42,307 nt of DNA. Origin: an uncultured Clostridia bacterium (GTDB taxonomy: Bacteria; Bacillota; Clostridia; Lachnospirales; Lachnospiraceae). The position numbers were made by a program, and so were the translations under genes. Shown piece by piece: positions 14,738 through 23,333 of the stretch; within the stretch, counting starts at the first letter, position 1; each line of letters begins with the position of its first letter. The notes beneath the pieces were generated by a model that was given only the letters and a program-made list of their open reading frames with translations, did no database searches and was not told the DNA's origin. The stretch is taken from assembly GCA_947643415.1 (NCBI GenBank), contig CANRWA010000030.1, forward strand, positions 1 through 42,307, given 5' to 3'.

Positions 14738-16321
14738 TTGGGAGTTTATCTGAATCCGGGCAATGGTGCATTTACACTGGCAGTAAATGATGATATCTAT
14801 ATAGATAAAACAGAGCTGATCACAAAGACAAATCACAGGCTTGGGAAACGGAACCGATATTTGTGTGTCAGCCGTCCCAGAAGGTTTGGCAAATCCATGA
14901 CAGCGGAAATGCTGACAGCTTATTATGGGCGGGGGTGCGATTCTGCTGGATTATTTACACCTTATAAGATTGCGCAGTGTGAAAGTTATAGAAAGCATCT
15001 GAACCAGTATAATGTCATTTTTCTAAATGTGCAGAATGTATTCAGCCGGGTAAAGACGGAAGAAGAGATGCTGCAATATATTCAGAGAGAGATTCTGGCC
15101 GAGCTTCGGGAAGTATATCATGATACGATTCCGGAAGAAGAAATGATTTTAAGTGCTTCATTGGAGAAATTGTATAGTAAGGTGGGGGAGAAATTTGTCT
15201 TTATTATTGATGAGTGGGACTGTGTGTTCCGCATAAAAGGAATGAGCAGTGAGGCACAAAATAAATATCTTGATTTTTTGAGGGATCTGCTGAAAGATAA
15301 GGTCTATATTTTCCTTGCTTATATGACAGGTATTCTCCCAGTGAAAAAGTATGGCACTCATTCCGCTTTAAATATGTTTGATGAATATTCTATGATTGAT
15401 CCGGGAGAATATGCAGACTATATTGGATTTACAGAAGAAGAGGTGAAAAACCTGTGCCATCAGTATCAGGTAGATTTTGAGAAAGAGAAGGAATGGTATG
15501 ATGGTTATGTATTGGGAGAAGGGATGCATATTTATAATCCCAAATCAGTAGTGGACAGTATAAGAAGAAAACGGTTTGCCAGTTACTGGGTACAAACAGA
15601 AACCTATGAGGCATTAAAAATATATGTTCAAATGAATTATGATGGATTGAAAGACACGATTATTCAAATGCTGGCTGGAGAGAGAATCAAAATTGAATGT
15701 GGAACCTTTCAAAATGATATGACTACATTCGAGAGTAAGGATGATGTCCTTACCCTATTGGTACATCTTGGATACTTGGCATATGATTGGGAAGAAAATG
15801 AGGTATTTATTCCTAATACAGAGATTCAGGCAGAGTTTGTAAGAACGGTAAAAAGTTGTAATTGGAAGGAAGTTGTTGAGTCAATTGAGAGATCTGAGCG
15901 CCTTCTTCAGGCAACATGGGATCAAGATGCGCAGACTGTGGCGGAGATGATAGATGAGGTGCATAGCGAAAATACTTCTATTTTATCTTATAATAATGAA
16001 AATTCGTTAAGTTGTGTCATTTCGATAGCTTATTACAATGCGATAAAAGAATATACCAGAATCCGAGAGTTGCCTACGGGAAAAGGGTTTGCTGATATCG
16101 TTTACCTTCCTAAAAAAAGATCTAACAAACCTGCAATGATAATTGAATTAAAATATGATAAATCAGCAGAAGGAGCAATTAAACAGATCAAAGAGAAAAA
16201 ATATGCAGGAAGTTTAAAGGAATATCAGGGAGACCTGCTTTTAGTGGGGATTAATTATGATAAAGATAGCAAGAAACATTGTTGTTTGATTGAAAAATAT
16301 AGAAGCAGTTGTTTTGCATAA
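14738..16321 (+). CDS. AAA-ATPase-like / PD-(D/E)XK nuclease-like protein
   Basis: A 527-residue protein with the PF09820 AAA-like ATPase domain followed by a C-terminal PDDEXK_9-type nuclease fold. The start GVYLNPGNGAF, then IYIDKTELI and SRPRRFGKSMTAEML (atypical Walker A), and FVFIIDEWDCVF (Walker B) mark the ATPase. The C-terminus has GFADIVYLP and MIIELKYD, a D plus E-x-K nuclease motif. The start is TTG 14738: AAGGAGA is 7 bases upstream and homologues begin with GxYLNPGN. These proteins are abundant in Lachnospiraceae and Bacteroidetes in many copies; their function is unknown, with defence or mobile-element roles suggested. A second member occurs at 38011-39693. Confidence 0.85.
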   Translation: MGVYLNPGNGAFTLAVNDDIYIDKTELITKTNHRLGKRNRYLCVSRPRRFGKSMTAEMLTAYYGRGCDSAGLFTPYKIAQCESYRKHLNQYNVIFLNVQNVFSRVKTEEEMLQYIQREILAELREVYHDTIPEEEMILSASLEKLYSKVGEKFVFIIDEWDCVFRIKGMSSEAQNKYLDFLRDLLKDKVYIFLAYMTGILPVKKYGTHSALNMFDEYSMIDPGEYADYIGFTEEEVKNLCHQYQVDFEKEKEWYDGYVLGEGMHIYNPKSVVDSIRRKRFASYWVQTETYEALKIYVQMNYDGLKDTIIQMLAGERIKIECGTFQNDMTTFESKDDVLTLLVHLGYLAYDWEENEVFIPNTEIQAEFVRTVKSCNWKEVVESIERSERLLQATWDQDAQTVAEMIDEVHSENTSILSYNNENSLSCVISIAYYNAIKEYTRIRELPTGKGFADIVYLPKKRSNKPAMIIELKYDKSAEGAIKQIKEKKYAGSLKEYQGDLLLVGINYDKDSKKHCCLIEKYRSSCFA

Positions 16322-16347
16322 AAAGTGCACATGAATGGAGGGAGCAG

Positions 16348-16953
16348 ATGAATTTATATGATTTTGCATGGACCAGGAAACCAGCTAACTTTGAGATAAA
16401 AGAGGATGTGGTAGAGATCATCACAAAGCCATATACCGATCTATGGCAGAGGACGTATTATCATTTTCAAAATGACAATGCTCCGGTTTTTCAGATGGAG
16501 ACAGAGGAAAAATATTTTAGCTTTGTAGTGAAGACGGATTTTACAGAAAGCCAACACAGATTTGACCAGTGCGGGGTTGTAATGTATCTGGATAGTGTGA
16601 ACTGGCTGAAAGCTTCTGTGGAATATGAAAATGAGAAATATCAGCATCTGGGAAGTGTGGTTACCAATCATGGATATTCGGACTGGGCAATGACTTCGAT
16701 CAATGCTGCGGTTAAATTTATCTGGTTTCGCCTGAGCCGGAGGGAGGATGATTATTGTATTGAGTGTTCTTTTGACGGAAAGCTGTTTGAGCAGATGAGG
16801 ATCTGCCATATGCATGAGGGAAAGGAAAAGATACGGTTCGGAATCTATGCCTGCTCTCCTGAGAATTCTTCTTTTAAGGCGATTTTTACCAATATGAAAA
16901 TGATGGAGTGCCAGTGGAAGGCACATGATGGGCAGCCTCCGGATAAAAAATGA
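16348..16953 (+). CDS. DUF1349 family protein
   Basis: A 201-residue concanavalin-like beta-sandwich protein of the DUF1349 family (once called regulation of enolase protein 1). It runs through PYTDLWQRTYYHF, FSFVVKTDFTESQHRFDQCG, NWLKASVEYEN and WFRLSRREDDYCIECSFDGK to a final GIYACSPENSSFKAIF. The fold suggests binding of a carbohydrate or glycosidic ligand; no catalytic pair is evident and there is no signal peptide. ATG 16348 follows GGAGGGAG directly. It starts 27 bases after the PF09820 gene, so it may be cotranscribed, although the functions look unrelated. Confidence 0.85.
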   Translation: MNLYDFAWTRKPANFEIKEDVVEIITKPYTDLWQRTYYHFQNDNAPVFQMETEEKYFSFVVKTDFTESQHRFDQCGVVMYLDSVNWLKASVEYENEKYQHLGSVVTNHGYSDWAMTSINAAVKFIWFRLSRREDDYCIECSFDGKLFEQMRICHMHEGKEKIRFGIYACSPENSSFKAIFTNMKMMECQWKAHDGQPPDKK

Positions 16954-16993
16954 AATATCTTACTGAATGTGGATATGCCAGATTCTCGTTTTC

Positions 16994-17022
16994 TTGCGAT
17001 ACACCATTTTTTATGCTAGAAT
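16994..17022 (+). promoter_or_regulatory. Citrate synthase promoter
   Basis: TTGCGA (16994-16999), 17-base spacer, TAGAAT (17017-17022) with an extended TG (TGC) directly before the -10. The transcript start would be about 25 bases before the start codon. Confidence 0.6.
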
Positions 17023-17054
17023 AAAAGAAAAGATCTGTGTGAATGGAGGTAAAA

Positions 17055-18386
17055 ATGCAGCAACGATTAACAGAATATACAAGGGAACAAGAGAGGATCT
17101 GTCTGAAAAATGACTATATTGATCCGGCGCTTTATGAAGAATATAATGTAAATCTGGGTTTGCGTGACCAGAATGGAAAAGGAGTGCTGACCGGGCTTAC
17201 CAATATTTCAAGGATCATCGGTTCCAAGACAGAGGGCGGAAAGCAGATCCCATGTGAGGGTGAGCTGTGGTACAGGGGATATCCTGTGGGAAATCTGATT
17301 CGCTTGATTGGCAGGGAGAACATGGGATTTGAAAGGGTGGCATATCTGCTCCTGATGGGAGAGATGCCATCAGAGGAGGCTGAAAAGGAATTTTCCCAGT
17401 GGATCGGCAGATGCCGCAGACTGCCCACGAATTTTACCAGAGATGTGATTATGAAAGCGCCAACAGAGGATATCATGAATACCATCACGAGAAGTATCCT
17501 GACACTTGCTTCTTATGATCCAAAGGCAAAGGATACGACTGTTTCTAATTCGCTGCGTCAGAGCATACAGTTGATCAGCGAATTTCCGCTGCTGGCAGTG
17601 TATGCTTATCATGCGTACAATCATTATGAAAAGGGCGGGAGTATGATTATCCACAATCCTGACCCTGGTCTGTCCACAGCAGAGAACCTCTTACTAATGC
17701 TCCGTCCGGATCAGGAATATTCGGATATTGAAGCAAAAGTACTGGATACGGCATTGATTCTCCACATGGAGCATGGAGGTGGAAATAATTCTACCTTTAC
17801 AACCAGAGTTGTTACCTCTTCCGGTTCGGATACATACTCCACCATTGCGGCGGCGATGTCTTCCTTAAAAGGCCCGAAACATGGCGGAGCGAATATCAAG
17901 GTATCAGAGATGATGAGTGATATCCGGAAGCATGTGACAGATTATAACGACAAGGAGAGGTTACGGGATTATCTGGCAAAGATTTTGGAGAAAGAAGCTT
18001 TTGACGGCGCCGGGCTGATCTACGGAATGGGGCATGCGGTATATTCCCTGTCGGATCCAAGGGAACGTATTTTTAAAGAATATGTGAAACGGCTGTCAGT
18101 GGCAAAAGGCAGGGAAGCAGATATGGTGTTATATCAGAATGTGGAAGATATAGCGATCGAACTGATTTGCGAAAAGCGCCGCATTTATAAGGGAGTAAGC
18201 CCTAATATTGACTTTTACAGTGGGTTTGTGTATGAAATGCTGGGGATTCCCAAGGAATTGTACACAGCAATGTTTGCCGTGGCAAGGATTGTGGGGTGGA
18301 GTGCGCACAGGCTGGAAGAACTGATCTGCATGAATAAGATCATCCGTCCCGCATATAAGAGTGTAATGGAAGAAAGAGAGGGATAA
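17055..18386 (+). CDS. gltA: Citrate synthase
   Basis: A 443-residue enzyme condensing oxaloacetate with acetyl-CoA to citrate. Family blocks are clear: [32 protein letters not shown] (substrate-binding His region), [13 protein letters not shown], the catalytic [16 protein letters not shown] and the CoA-region Asp in [18 protein letters not shown]. The length fits the longer clostridial forms. A 2-methylcitrate synthase cannot be excluded by motif alone, but no prp genes are near. ATG 17055 follows GGAGGT; an ATG at 17043 is in frame but overlaps that ribosome site. No aconitase or isocitrate dehydrogenase gene follows; the next gene, a chemotaxis receptor, starts 5 bases after the stop codon. 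Confidence 0.92.
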   Translation: MQQRLTEYTREQERICLKNDYIDPALYEEYNVNLGLRDQNGKGVLTGLTNISRIIGSKTEGGKQIPCEGELWYRGYPVGNLIRLIGRENMGFERVAYLLLMGEMPSEEAEKEFSQWIGRCRRLPTNFTRDVIMKAPTEDIMNTITRSILTLASYDPKAKDTTVSNSLRQSIQLISEFPLLAVYAYHAYNHYEKGGSMIIHNPDPGLSTAENLLLMLRPDQEYSDIEAKVLDTALILHMEHGGGNNSTFTTRVVTSSGSDTYSTIAAAMSSLKGPKHGGANIKVSEMMSDIRKHVTDYNDKERLRDYLAKILEKEAFDGAGLIYGMGHAVYSLSDPRERIFKEYVKRLSVAKGREADMVLYQNVEDIAIELICEKRRIYKGVSPNIDFYSGFVYEMLGIPKELYTAMFAVARIVGWSAHRLEELICMNKIIRPAYKSVMEEREG

Positions 18387-18390
18387 GCAA

Positions 18391-20208
18391 ATGAAGAAAA
18401 AGGAACAGGGGACAGATACTATACAGGGAAGGCTGACAAAGAGTATCAGGTCGATTGCGATAAATCTTGTTTTTCTCACTGCATTTTTTACAGTCTTTTT
18501 GATACTGATTATTTTTATACAGTATAGTATGATACGGTACTCCAACAAGCGGTCAATGTGTATTGCGGCCTCGGAAGAGGCAAATGGGATCTTCCGCAAG
18601 ATAGACGACTATGTATATGGCGGGGATGCGTTTAACGGACCATATGAATTTGGCGCGGAGTTTACGGAGTTGTATGATGCAACCAAATCAGAACATGGTG
18701 CTGTAGTAGGGCGTATAGAAGAAGCGAAAGGGCTGTATGAGAAATTTTTGGAAACTGCCGAGGAGGTAGTAAAGAAATATGACACAGACCAGGAAGCAGC
18801 CACAGATATGTGTGATACAGAATTGTATAATTCCCTTGAGGCGCTGCGTGATAGCCTGAACCTTACTTCAGAAAGTTATTCTACGATGGAATCGCAGGCG
18901 AATACGATCTGCCTGAGTCTGATGATATTCTGTATTATTGTAGGTGTGGTGCTTACCCTTCTTTCTATGAGACGTGCTTTCCGGATCGGTAAAAATATGT
19001 CTGAGTCCATCGCTTCCCCGGTTACTGCTGTTGCAGGCTGGGCAGAGGGGCTTGCCTTGGGAAATGAAGTTCAGCGGACGGACTTTTTTAAAGAAAAGAC
19101 AGATGCAGGCCTGGTCGAGATCGATCAGATGGTGCGGGCTTTTACGAAAATGGCAGAGTCTGTTCATGAGAATGCAAATGTAGTGCAGAAGGTAGCAGAT
19201 GGGGATATGACAGCATTTGTGAATATCCGTTCAAGCCAGGATGTATTGGGAAAAAGCTTATATAAGATGGTGCAGAACAATGATATCATGTTTGCGCAGA
19301 TCTCAACCATTGCGGATTCGGTTAAGATGGGAACGGATGCCATCGCAACGGCAGCTTCGGAGCTGGCGGAAAGCTGTACAGCAGAGGCAGAGGCAGTGAC
19401 AGGTTTCCATGAAGAGATTGAAAAGACAGATGCCCTGGTTTCCAAGAACGCCAATGATGCCGAGATCGCTTATAAACTGTCTAATACGATTAAATCGGAC
19501 GCAGATGACAGTAAGGAAAAGATGCGGGAATTGCTTGATGCGATGTCTGCGATCCAGCAGGCATCGGAGAAGGTATCCAGTGTTATTTCTGATATAGAAG
19601 ACATTGCCAGCCAGACAAACCTGCTTGCCCTGAATGCTGCGATTGAGGCAGCGAGAGCCGGGGAAGCGGGAAGAGGGTTTAGTGTGGTGGCAGGTTCTGT
19701 AACTGAACTAGCAGAGAAGAGTACGATGGCTGCGGCTGAAAGTAAGGTGCTCATTGAGGATACGATAGCAAAAGCGGTCCGTGGAAGCGAGCTGTCAGAT
19801 GATACTTTTGCTGCTTTTGATCAGATAACCGACTCCATCAATGAGATTATAGATGTGACAGATCAGATCATGGCATCTGGTACGACACAGAAGGAAAATA
19901 TGCAGCGTATCGAACAGGGAATACAGAGGATTTCTGACCTGGTATCCAATAATGCGGCTTCCAGTGAAGAGACAGCAGCCATGACGGATGAGATCACGAA
20001 GAATGCCGAGGTGCTGAAAGCATCCATGGGGCAGTTCCATCTGCGCCACAGAGAGCCGGGCAAGCCATACATACCAGAAGAGAAAAAGAATGATGAAGAG
20101 TTTGTCCGTGTCGCTACAGAGAATTACCAGAAGTTTATGAATTCGAAAGCAGGACATGAGTTGATGGAACGATTAAAGGAGGATAGAAAGGAGACAGATA
20201 TAAAATGA
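18391..20208 (+). CDS. Methyl-accepting chemotaxis protein
   Basis: A 605-residue receptor. Transmembrane helices lie at about 22-49 and 172-193, bracketing a 120-residue, mostly helical extracellular sensor of four-helix-bundle type. A HAMP region follows, then a long cytoplasmic coiled coil with the conserved signalling tip ([20 protein letters not shown], then [13 protein letters not shown]). The tip reads [10 protein letters not shown] where most receptors have DEVRKLAExS, a modest departure. The C-terminus carries a 60-residue Lys/Glu-rich tail. The ligand is unknown. It follows the citrate synthase gene by 5 bases, so a citrate-cycle-linked signal is conceivable but speculative. No other chemotaxis gene is in the window. 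Confidence 0.93.
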   Translation: MKKKEQGTDTIQGRLTKSIRSIAINLVFLTAFFTVFLILIIFIQYSMIRYSNKRSMCIAASEEANGIFRKIDDYVYGGDAFNGPYEFGAEFTELYDATKSEHGAVVGRIEEAKGLYEKFLETAEEVVKKYDTDQEAATDMCDTELYNSLEALRDSLNLTSESYSTMESQANTICLSLMIFCIIVGVVLTLLSMRRAFRIGKNMSESIASPVTAVAGWAEGLALGNEVQRTDFFKEKTDAGLVEIDQMVRAFTKMAESVHENANVVQKVADGDMTAFVNIRSSQDVLGKSLYKMVQNNDIMFAQISTIADSVKMGTDAIATAASELAESCTAEAEAVTGFHEEIEKTDALVSKNANDAEIAYKLSNTIKSDADDSKEKMRELLDAMSAIQQASEKVSSVISDIEDIASQTNLLALNAAIEAARAGEAGRGFSVVAGSVTELAEKSTMAAAESKVLIEDTIAKAVRGSELSDDTFAAFDQITDSINEIIDVTDQIMASGTTQKENMQRIEQGIQRISDLVSNNAASSEETAAMTDEITKNAEVLKASMGQFHLRHREPGKPYIPEEKKNDEEFVRVATENYQKFMNSKAGHELMERLKEDRKETDIK

Positions 20209-20473
20209 AAAAAGATTTAGGAATACTGCAGGCAGTGTACCCAATGCCTGTACTGATGATCGCAAGACAGACCACCTTCATGCTGTTGTTGGAAAGATTG
20301 TGAATGTGGCTGCAGATGAGACAGTTCTTGATGAAAATGGTAAGGTTGATCCGGCAAAGCTAAATGCCATAGCATTTGATAATTTCCAGAGTGGTTATTA
20401 TGCGATGGGAGATAAGGCGGGCCAGGCATGGAGTGCCGGTAAGGGATTGATGCTGAACAGGTCAGTACACTAG
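20205..20473 (+). pseudogene. Flavin reductase family gene, internally deleted
   Basis: ATG 20205 overlaps the receptor stop as ATGA and begins [19 protein letters not shown], the usual start of flavin reductase/flavoredoxin proteins. After about 20 codons the frame breaks. In another frame, from about 20270, VVGKIVNVAADETVLDENGK and then VDPAKLNAIAFDNFQSGYYA plus GQAWSAGKGLM form the usual C-terminus, ending at TAG 20471-20473. Roughly 110-120 central codons with the FMN-binding core are missing, consistent with one internal deletion plus frame change. The protein cannot be functional. Confidence 0.82.
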
Positions 20474-20538
20474 TACAACGAATATTAAGTTATTGGCAGT
20501 TTGACTTGCTAAAAATACAAAAAATATATAAGCCGGGT

Positions 20539-20592
20539 ACCCCCAAAATAAGGATGAAAATAATTTGACGCGTCCTTATTTTGGGGGTTTCC
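20539..20592 (+). terminator. Strong hairpin terminator
   Basis: A perfect 16-bp stem (20539-20554 with 20573-20588; CCCCCAAAATAAGGA arm) with an 18-base loop, followed by TTCCTT. It separates the receptor/pseudogene transcript from the LytTR operon and could act in both directions. Confidence 0.65.
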
Positions 20593-20633
20593 TTATAAGA
20601 GTGCACACAAAATTAGCAAGATTAGAAGCAAAA

Positions 20634-20663
20634 TTGACATAAGGAAAAACCATAATATATGAT
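20634..20663 (+). promoter_or_regulatory. LytTR operon promoter
   Basis: Perfect TTGACA (20634-20639), 18-base spacer, TATGAT (20658-20663). The ribosome site AAGGAAGG follows about 30 bases downstream. Confidence 0.7.
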
Positions 20664-20707
20664 AGAATAAAGGTAAATATTATTTTTCACAAAAAGGAAG
20701 GATGCAT

Positions 20708-21406
20708 ATGAGGATAGCAGTCTGTGATGACTGTATGGAAGATGCCATGTTACTGAAAAGATTACTGGGTGGACATGAGGTCAGGGTATATGCCGATGCC
20801 GGGAGTGTTCTTGCAGATATAGAGGATGGAAAGAAGCAATATGACCTGTACCTGATTGATATTTATTTGAAAGAGTCAATAAGCGGGCTTGAACTGGCAG
20901 GCAGAATCCGCGGGGCCCACAGCGAAGCAGTGATCTGTTTTATTTCCAGCAGCAGTGAGTTTTACAGGGAGGCGTATGATCTTTATGCGGTTCAATATCT
21001 GCTGAAACCTGTAAAGGAGGCTGATGTGAAACAGCTTCTTGAACGGGTATCAGCAAATATGAACAGAAACAGAAAACAGAAACTTTTTTTTCAGTCCCGT
21101 GGACAGACCAAGGCGGTCTCTTATGGAAACATTTTGTATATCAGCAGCAGGGAGCACACGCTTTCTATATGCTGCTTGGATGGGGCAGTTCATGAATATA
21201 AAGGTAAGCTGAATGAGCTGGCATCACAGATCTGTGGAGAGACATTCCAGCGCTGCCATCAAAGTTTTCTTGTCAATATGTATCATGTGGATAATTTAAA
21301 GGGAAATGAGCTTATGGTATCTGGTAACCGGATTCCGGTGTCCAGACGGTATTATAAAGAGGTAAAACGACGGTATCATGAGATATTGTTTGAGGAGGTG
21401 GACTGA
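20708..21406 (+). CDS. LytTR-family response regulator
   Basis: A 232-residue AgrA/LytR-type regulator. The receiver domain has acidic Asp7-Asp8, phosphoacceptor Asp51 in LYLIDIYLKE and Lys in YLLKPVKEAD; the LytTR DNA-binding domain occupies about 128-230 (YGNILYISSREHTLSICCLD and FQRCHQSFLVNMYHV). ATG 20708 is preferred to ATG 20702, which touches the ribosome site. It overlaps the kinase gene by one base (TGATG). Such pairs usually respond to secreted peptides or control bacteriocin and exoprotein genes; here two small membrane-protein genes follow and are the obvious first targets or partners. Confidence 0.9.
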   Translation: MRIAVCDDCMEDAMLLKRLLGGHEVRVYADAGSVLADIEDGKKQYDLYLIDIYLKESISGLELAGRIRGAHSEAVICFISSSSEFYREAYDLYAVQYLLKPVKEADVKQLLERVSANMNRNRKQKLFFQSRGQTKAVSYGNILYISSREHTLSICCLDGAVHEYKGKLNELASQICGETFQRCHQSFLVNMYHVDNLKGNELMVSGNRIPVSRRYYKEVKRRYHEILFEEVD

Positions 21407-22707
21407 TGACATTATTTCGGGATCTGTCTGTGCTGTGGTCATTATTACACATATTGGTCCTTTTTATGTTATTGTACCGTTCCCGTTATTCAAGAAGAAA
21501 AACGTTTCTTCTTACAGGGGTTATAATGGGACCGCTTATTCTGCTGAATGTGGCGGGGGTGATGCTCTTTGGTTCGGCACTGATGGGAAAGATTTTTATA
21601 CTGACCTGTACCCTGCCAAGCCTTATGTTTTTCTGGTTTGTCTCAAAGGACAAGAAGGGGAAATTTTTCTTTACGTTCTGTCTTGCAGATACAGTAGCGC
21701 TGTGGATCATTGCTGTGACAAATGTGCTGGATTTCTATTTTGGGGGAGAACAGTTTATTGTGATGTTTATTGGCAGGCTTTTGTTGTTTCCGCTGGCAGA
21801 GTGGGCAGCGGTCCGTCATTTGAGGAAGCCATATCTGGAGCTTCAGGAGTCAGTAGCAGAGGGGTGGGGATTCTTTGCTGGCATGATGGCGTTTTATTAT
21901 GTCCTGCTTGCCGTGATAGCGAATTTTCCTGTACTTATTACAAAGAGACCGCAGGAGCTTCCGGCTTTTATCCTGGTCCTGGTGCTGATGCCGATGACTT
22001 ATGCTACGATCTTTGTGGCAATGTACAGGCAGTTACTGCTTTTCCGAAAGCAGCAGAGTGAGCGCATTCTTCAGGAACAGAAAAATATAGTGGAGGCACA
22101 GCTCGATAATCAGCAGCGCATACGTAAGATGAAACATGATATGAAAGGACATACTGTCACGCTGTCAGGGCTGCTTGCTGTGGGGAAGATACAGGAGGCA
22201 CAGGAGTATCTAAAGAGAGTGGAAACAGAGATGGATACCCTGCAGGGAAAGTTTTGTGCGAATCCATATCTTAATGCCGTTTTTATCTATTATTCCGGAA
22301 GGTTAGAAAAATTGGGGGCAGAGTGCCGGCTGGATATCCAGGTTGGAGAGGAAGAATTACCTTATATGGAATTGTGCCAGATCCTTTCAAATGGACTGGA
22401 GAATGCCTGTGATGCCATAAAAGGGCTGGATATAAAGGAACGGGCAGTTTCTGTGCAGATGAAATATAGCCGGGATTATCTGATTATGCGTCTAAGGAAC
22501 CGATGTCAGAGCGGCCTGCATGTGGAGAGGGGAACCATACCTGCTACAGGTAAAGAGGGGCATGACCATGGTTTTGGACTTTTGACAATACAGGAGGCAG
22601 CGGTCAGACTAGACGGAGAGATGTTCTGTTATACGGAGGATGGAAATTTCGTATTGGATGTGATGTTACCATGCCGTTCTTTTAGCTCAACGCCGGCTTC
22701 AAATTGA
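21406..22707 (+). CDS. GHKL sensor histidine kinase
   Basis: A 433-residue kinase with about six transmembrane helices in residues 5-212 (SLLHILVLFMLLY, LLTGVIMGPLILLNVAGVML, VLVLMPMTYATIFVAMY and others), a coiled-coil linker and the AgrC-like catalytic part. The H-box is RKMKHDMKGH with His244, the N-box LSNGLENACDAI and the G-box HGFGLLTIQEAA. It presumably phosphorylates the regulator encoded just upstream, with which it overlaps. The polytopic sensor domain is the type that binds peptide pheromones or membrane-active peptides. Its last codons and stop lie inside the palindromic repeat at 22683-22720. Confidence 0.9.
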   Translation: MTLFRDLSVLWSLLHILVLFMLLYRSRYSRRKTFLLTGVIMGPLILLNVAGVMLFGSALMGKIFILTCTLPSLMFFWFVSKDKKGKFFFTFCLADTVALWIIAVTNVLDFYFGGEQFIVMFIGRLLLFPLAEWAAVRHLRKPYLELQESVAEGWGFFAGMMAFYYVLLAVIANFPVLITKRPQELPAFILVLVLMPMTYATIFVAMYRQLLLFRKQQSERILQEQKNIVEAQLDNQQRIRKMKHDMKGHTVTLSGLLAVGKIQEAQEYLKRVETEMDTLQGKFCANPYLNAVFIYYSGRLEKLGAECRLDIQVGEEELPYMELCQILSNGLENACDAIKGLDIKERAVSVQMKYSRDYLIMRLRNRCQSGLHVERGTIPATGKEGHDHGFGLLTIQEAAVRLDGEMFCYTEDGNFVLDVMLPCRSFSSTPASN

Positions 22708-22720
22708 TGCTGTTGAGCTA
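22683..22720. repeat. 38-bp palindromic repeat, copy 2
   Basis: TAGCTCAAC (22683-22691) pairs with GTTGAGCTA (22712-22720). The repeat spans the histidine kinase stop codon, so it contributes its last eight sense codons. Same length and same AAATTG core as copy 1 at 14571-14608. Confidence 0.8.
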
Positions 22721-22750
22721 AGAAAAAACTGATATAGGAGATTGCCAGCA

Positions 22751-22957
22751 ATGCGGAAAAAACTATTTATCAGCGTGATAGGAGTATTGGGGATATTTTT
22801 GGTATCATTAACAGCTTTTATGTATTCGTCACATATGTCTATGGTAAATGAGATAATACCGGAGAATGAAGAAAATATCATTGAGGAGAGGCAGTTACGG
22901 CCTGTTGTAAAACTGAGACTTATACAGGGAGGTCAGAGATGGACAGAAGAGAAATAA
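22751..22957 (+). CDS. Small membrane or exported peptide
   Basis: A 68-residue protein: a basic start (MRKKLF), one hydrophobic helix at about 6-28 (SVIGVLGIFLVSLTAFMY) and an acidic-then-basic tail of 40 residues. It could be a signal-anchored peptide facing outside or a secreted precursor. ATG 22751 fits AGGAG at 22736-22740; a TTG at 22742 is too near. It lies 43 bases after the GHKL kinase and overlaps the next gene by 19 bases, so all four genes are probably one operon. No family recognised; a role as signal, sensor accessory or small regulator of the kinase is an inference from position. Confidence 0.65.
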   Translation: MRKKLFISVIGVLGIFLVSLTAFMYSSHMSMVNEIIPENEENIIEERQLRPVVKLRLIQGGQRWTEEK

Positions 22958-23190
22958 TGCGGTGTGTCCTTTCAGTGGCATATACGCTGGCAATCACATT
23001 TATGATAGGGACATGGGCGGTCCGGTATGCTTATCTGGAGCGTGGATACATCGCAGTAGGGGGAGAATACGCTTTTATCTTTGCTGCTGCGTGGACCGCA
23101 TGGTTATTGATCAATTATTTTTTTGATATATGGGAAGAGTTGGGAATGAGCGAAGCCGTCAGAAAACAACTGAAAGAAAAAAGAAGATAA
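22939..23190 (+). CDS. Small two-helix membrane protein
   Basis: An 83-residue protein with two predicted transmembrane helices (CVLSVAYTLAITFMIGTWAV at about 9-28 and YAFIFAAAWTAWLLINYFF at about 44-62) and a basic C-terminal tail (RKQLKEKRR). GGGAGG at 22928-22933 supports ATG 22939, inside the end of the preceding gene. No family recognised. Together with the preceding small gene it forms the tail of the LytTR/GHKL operon, ending at the strong terminator at 23196. Confidence 0.7.
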   Translation: MDRREIMRCVLSVAYTLAITFMIGTWAVRYAYLERGYIAVGGEYAFIFAAAWTAWLLINYFFDIWEELGMSEAVRKQLKEKRR

Positions 23191-23195
23191 GAATC

Positions 23196-23246
23196 AAAAA
23201 TTTCCACCTGTGTGGTTGCTATGAACCACACAGGTGGAAATTTTTT
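23196..23246. terminator. Bidirectional terminator, copy 2 of the CCACCTGTG family
   Basis: A perfect 22-bp stem (23196-23217 with 23224-23245), loop GCTATG, A-run before and T-run after, so it would terminate on either strand. The core TTTCCACCTGTG-GGTT stem is shared with 6574-6620; one pair differs as T-A here versus C-G there. Confidence 0.92.
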
Positions 23247-23333
23247 AGTATATATATTCCTCCAAAGTGCCAAAATATATATAACATGGTCTTGAATACC
23301 ATAATGTGGAATTGTGCACGAATGGAGGGAATT

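Noticed and set aside
23130..23333. N-terminal extension of the GH2 frame
   Set aside because: Passes through the terminator hairpin and a region without GH2 homology; the ATG at 23334 has the ribosome site.
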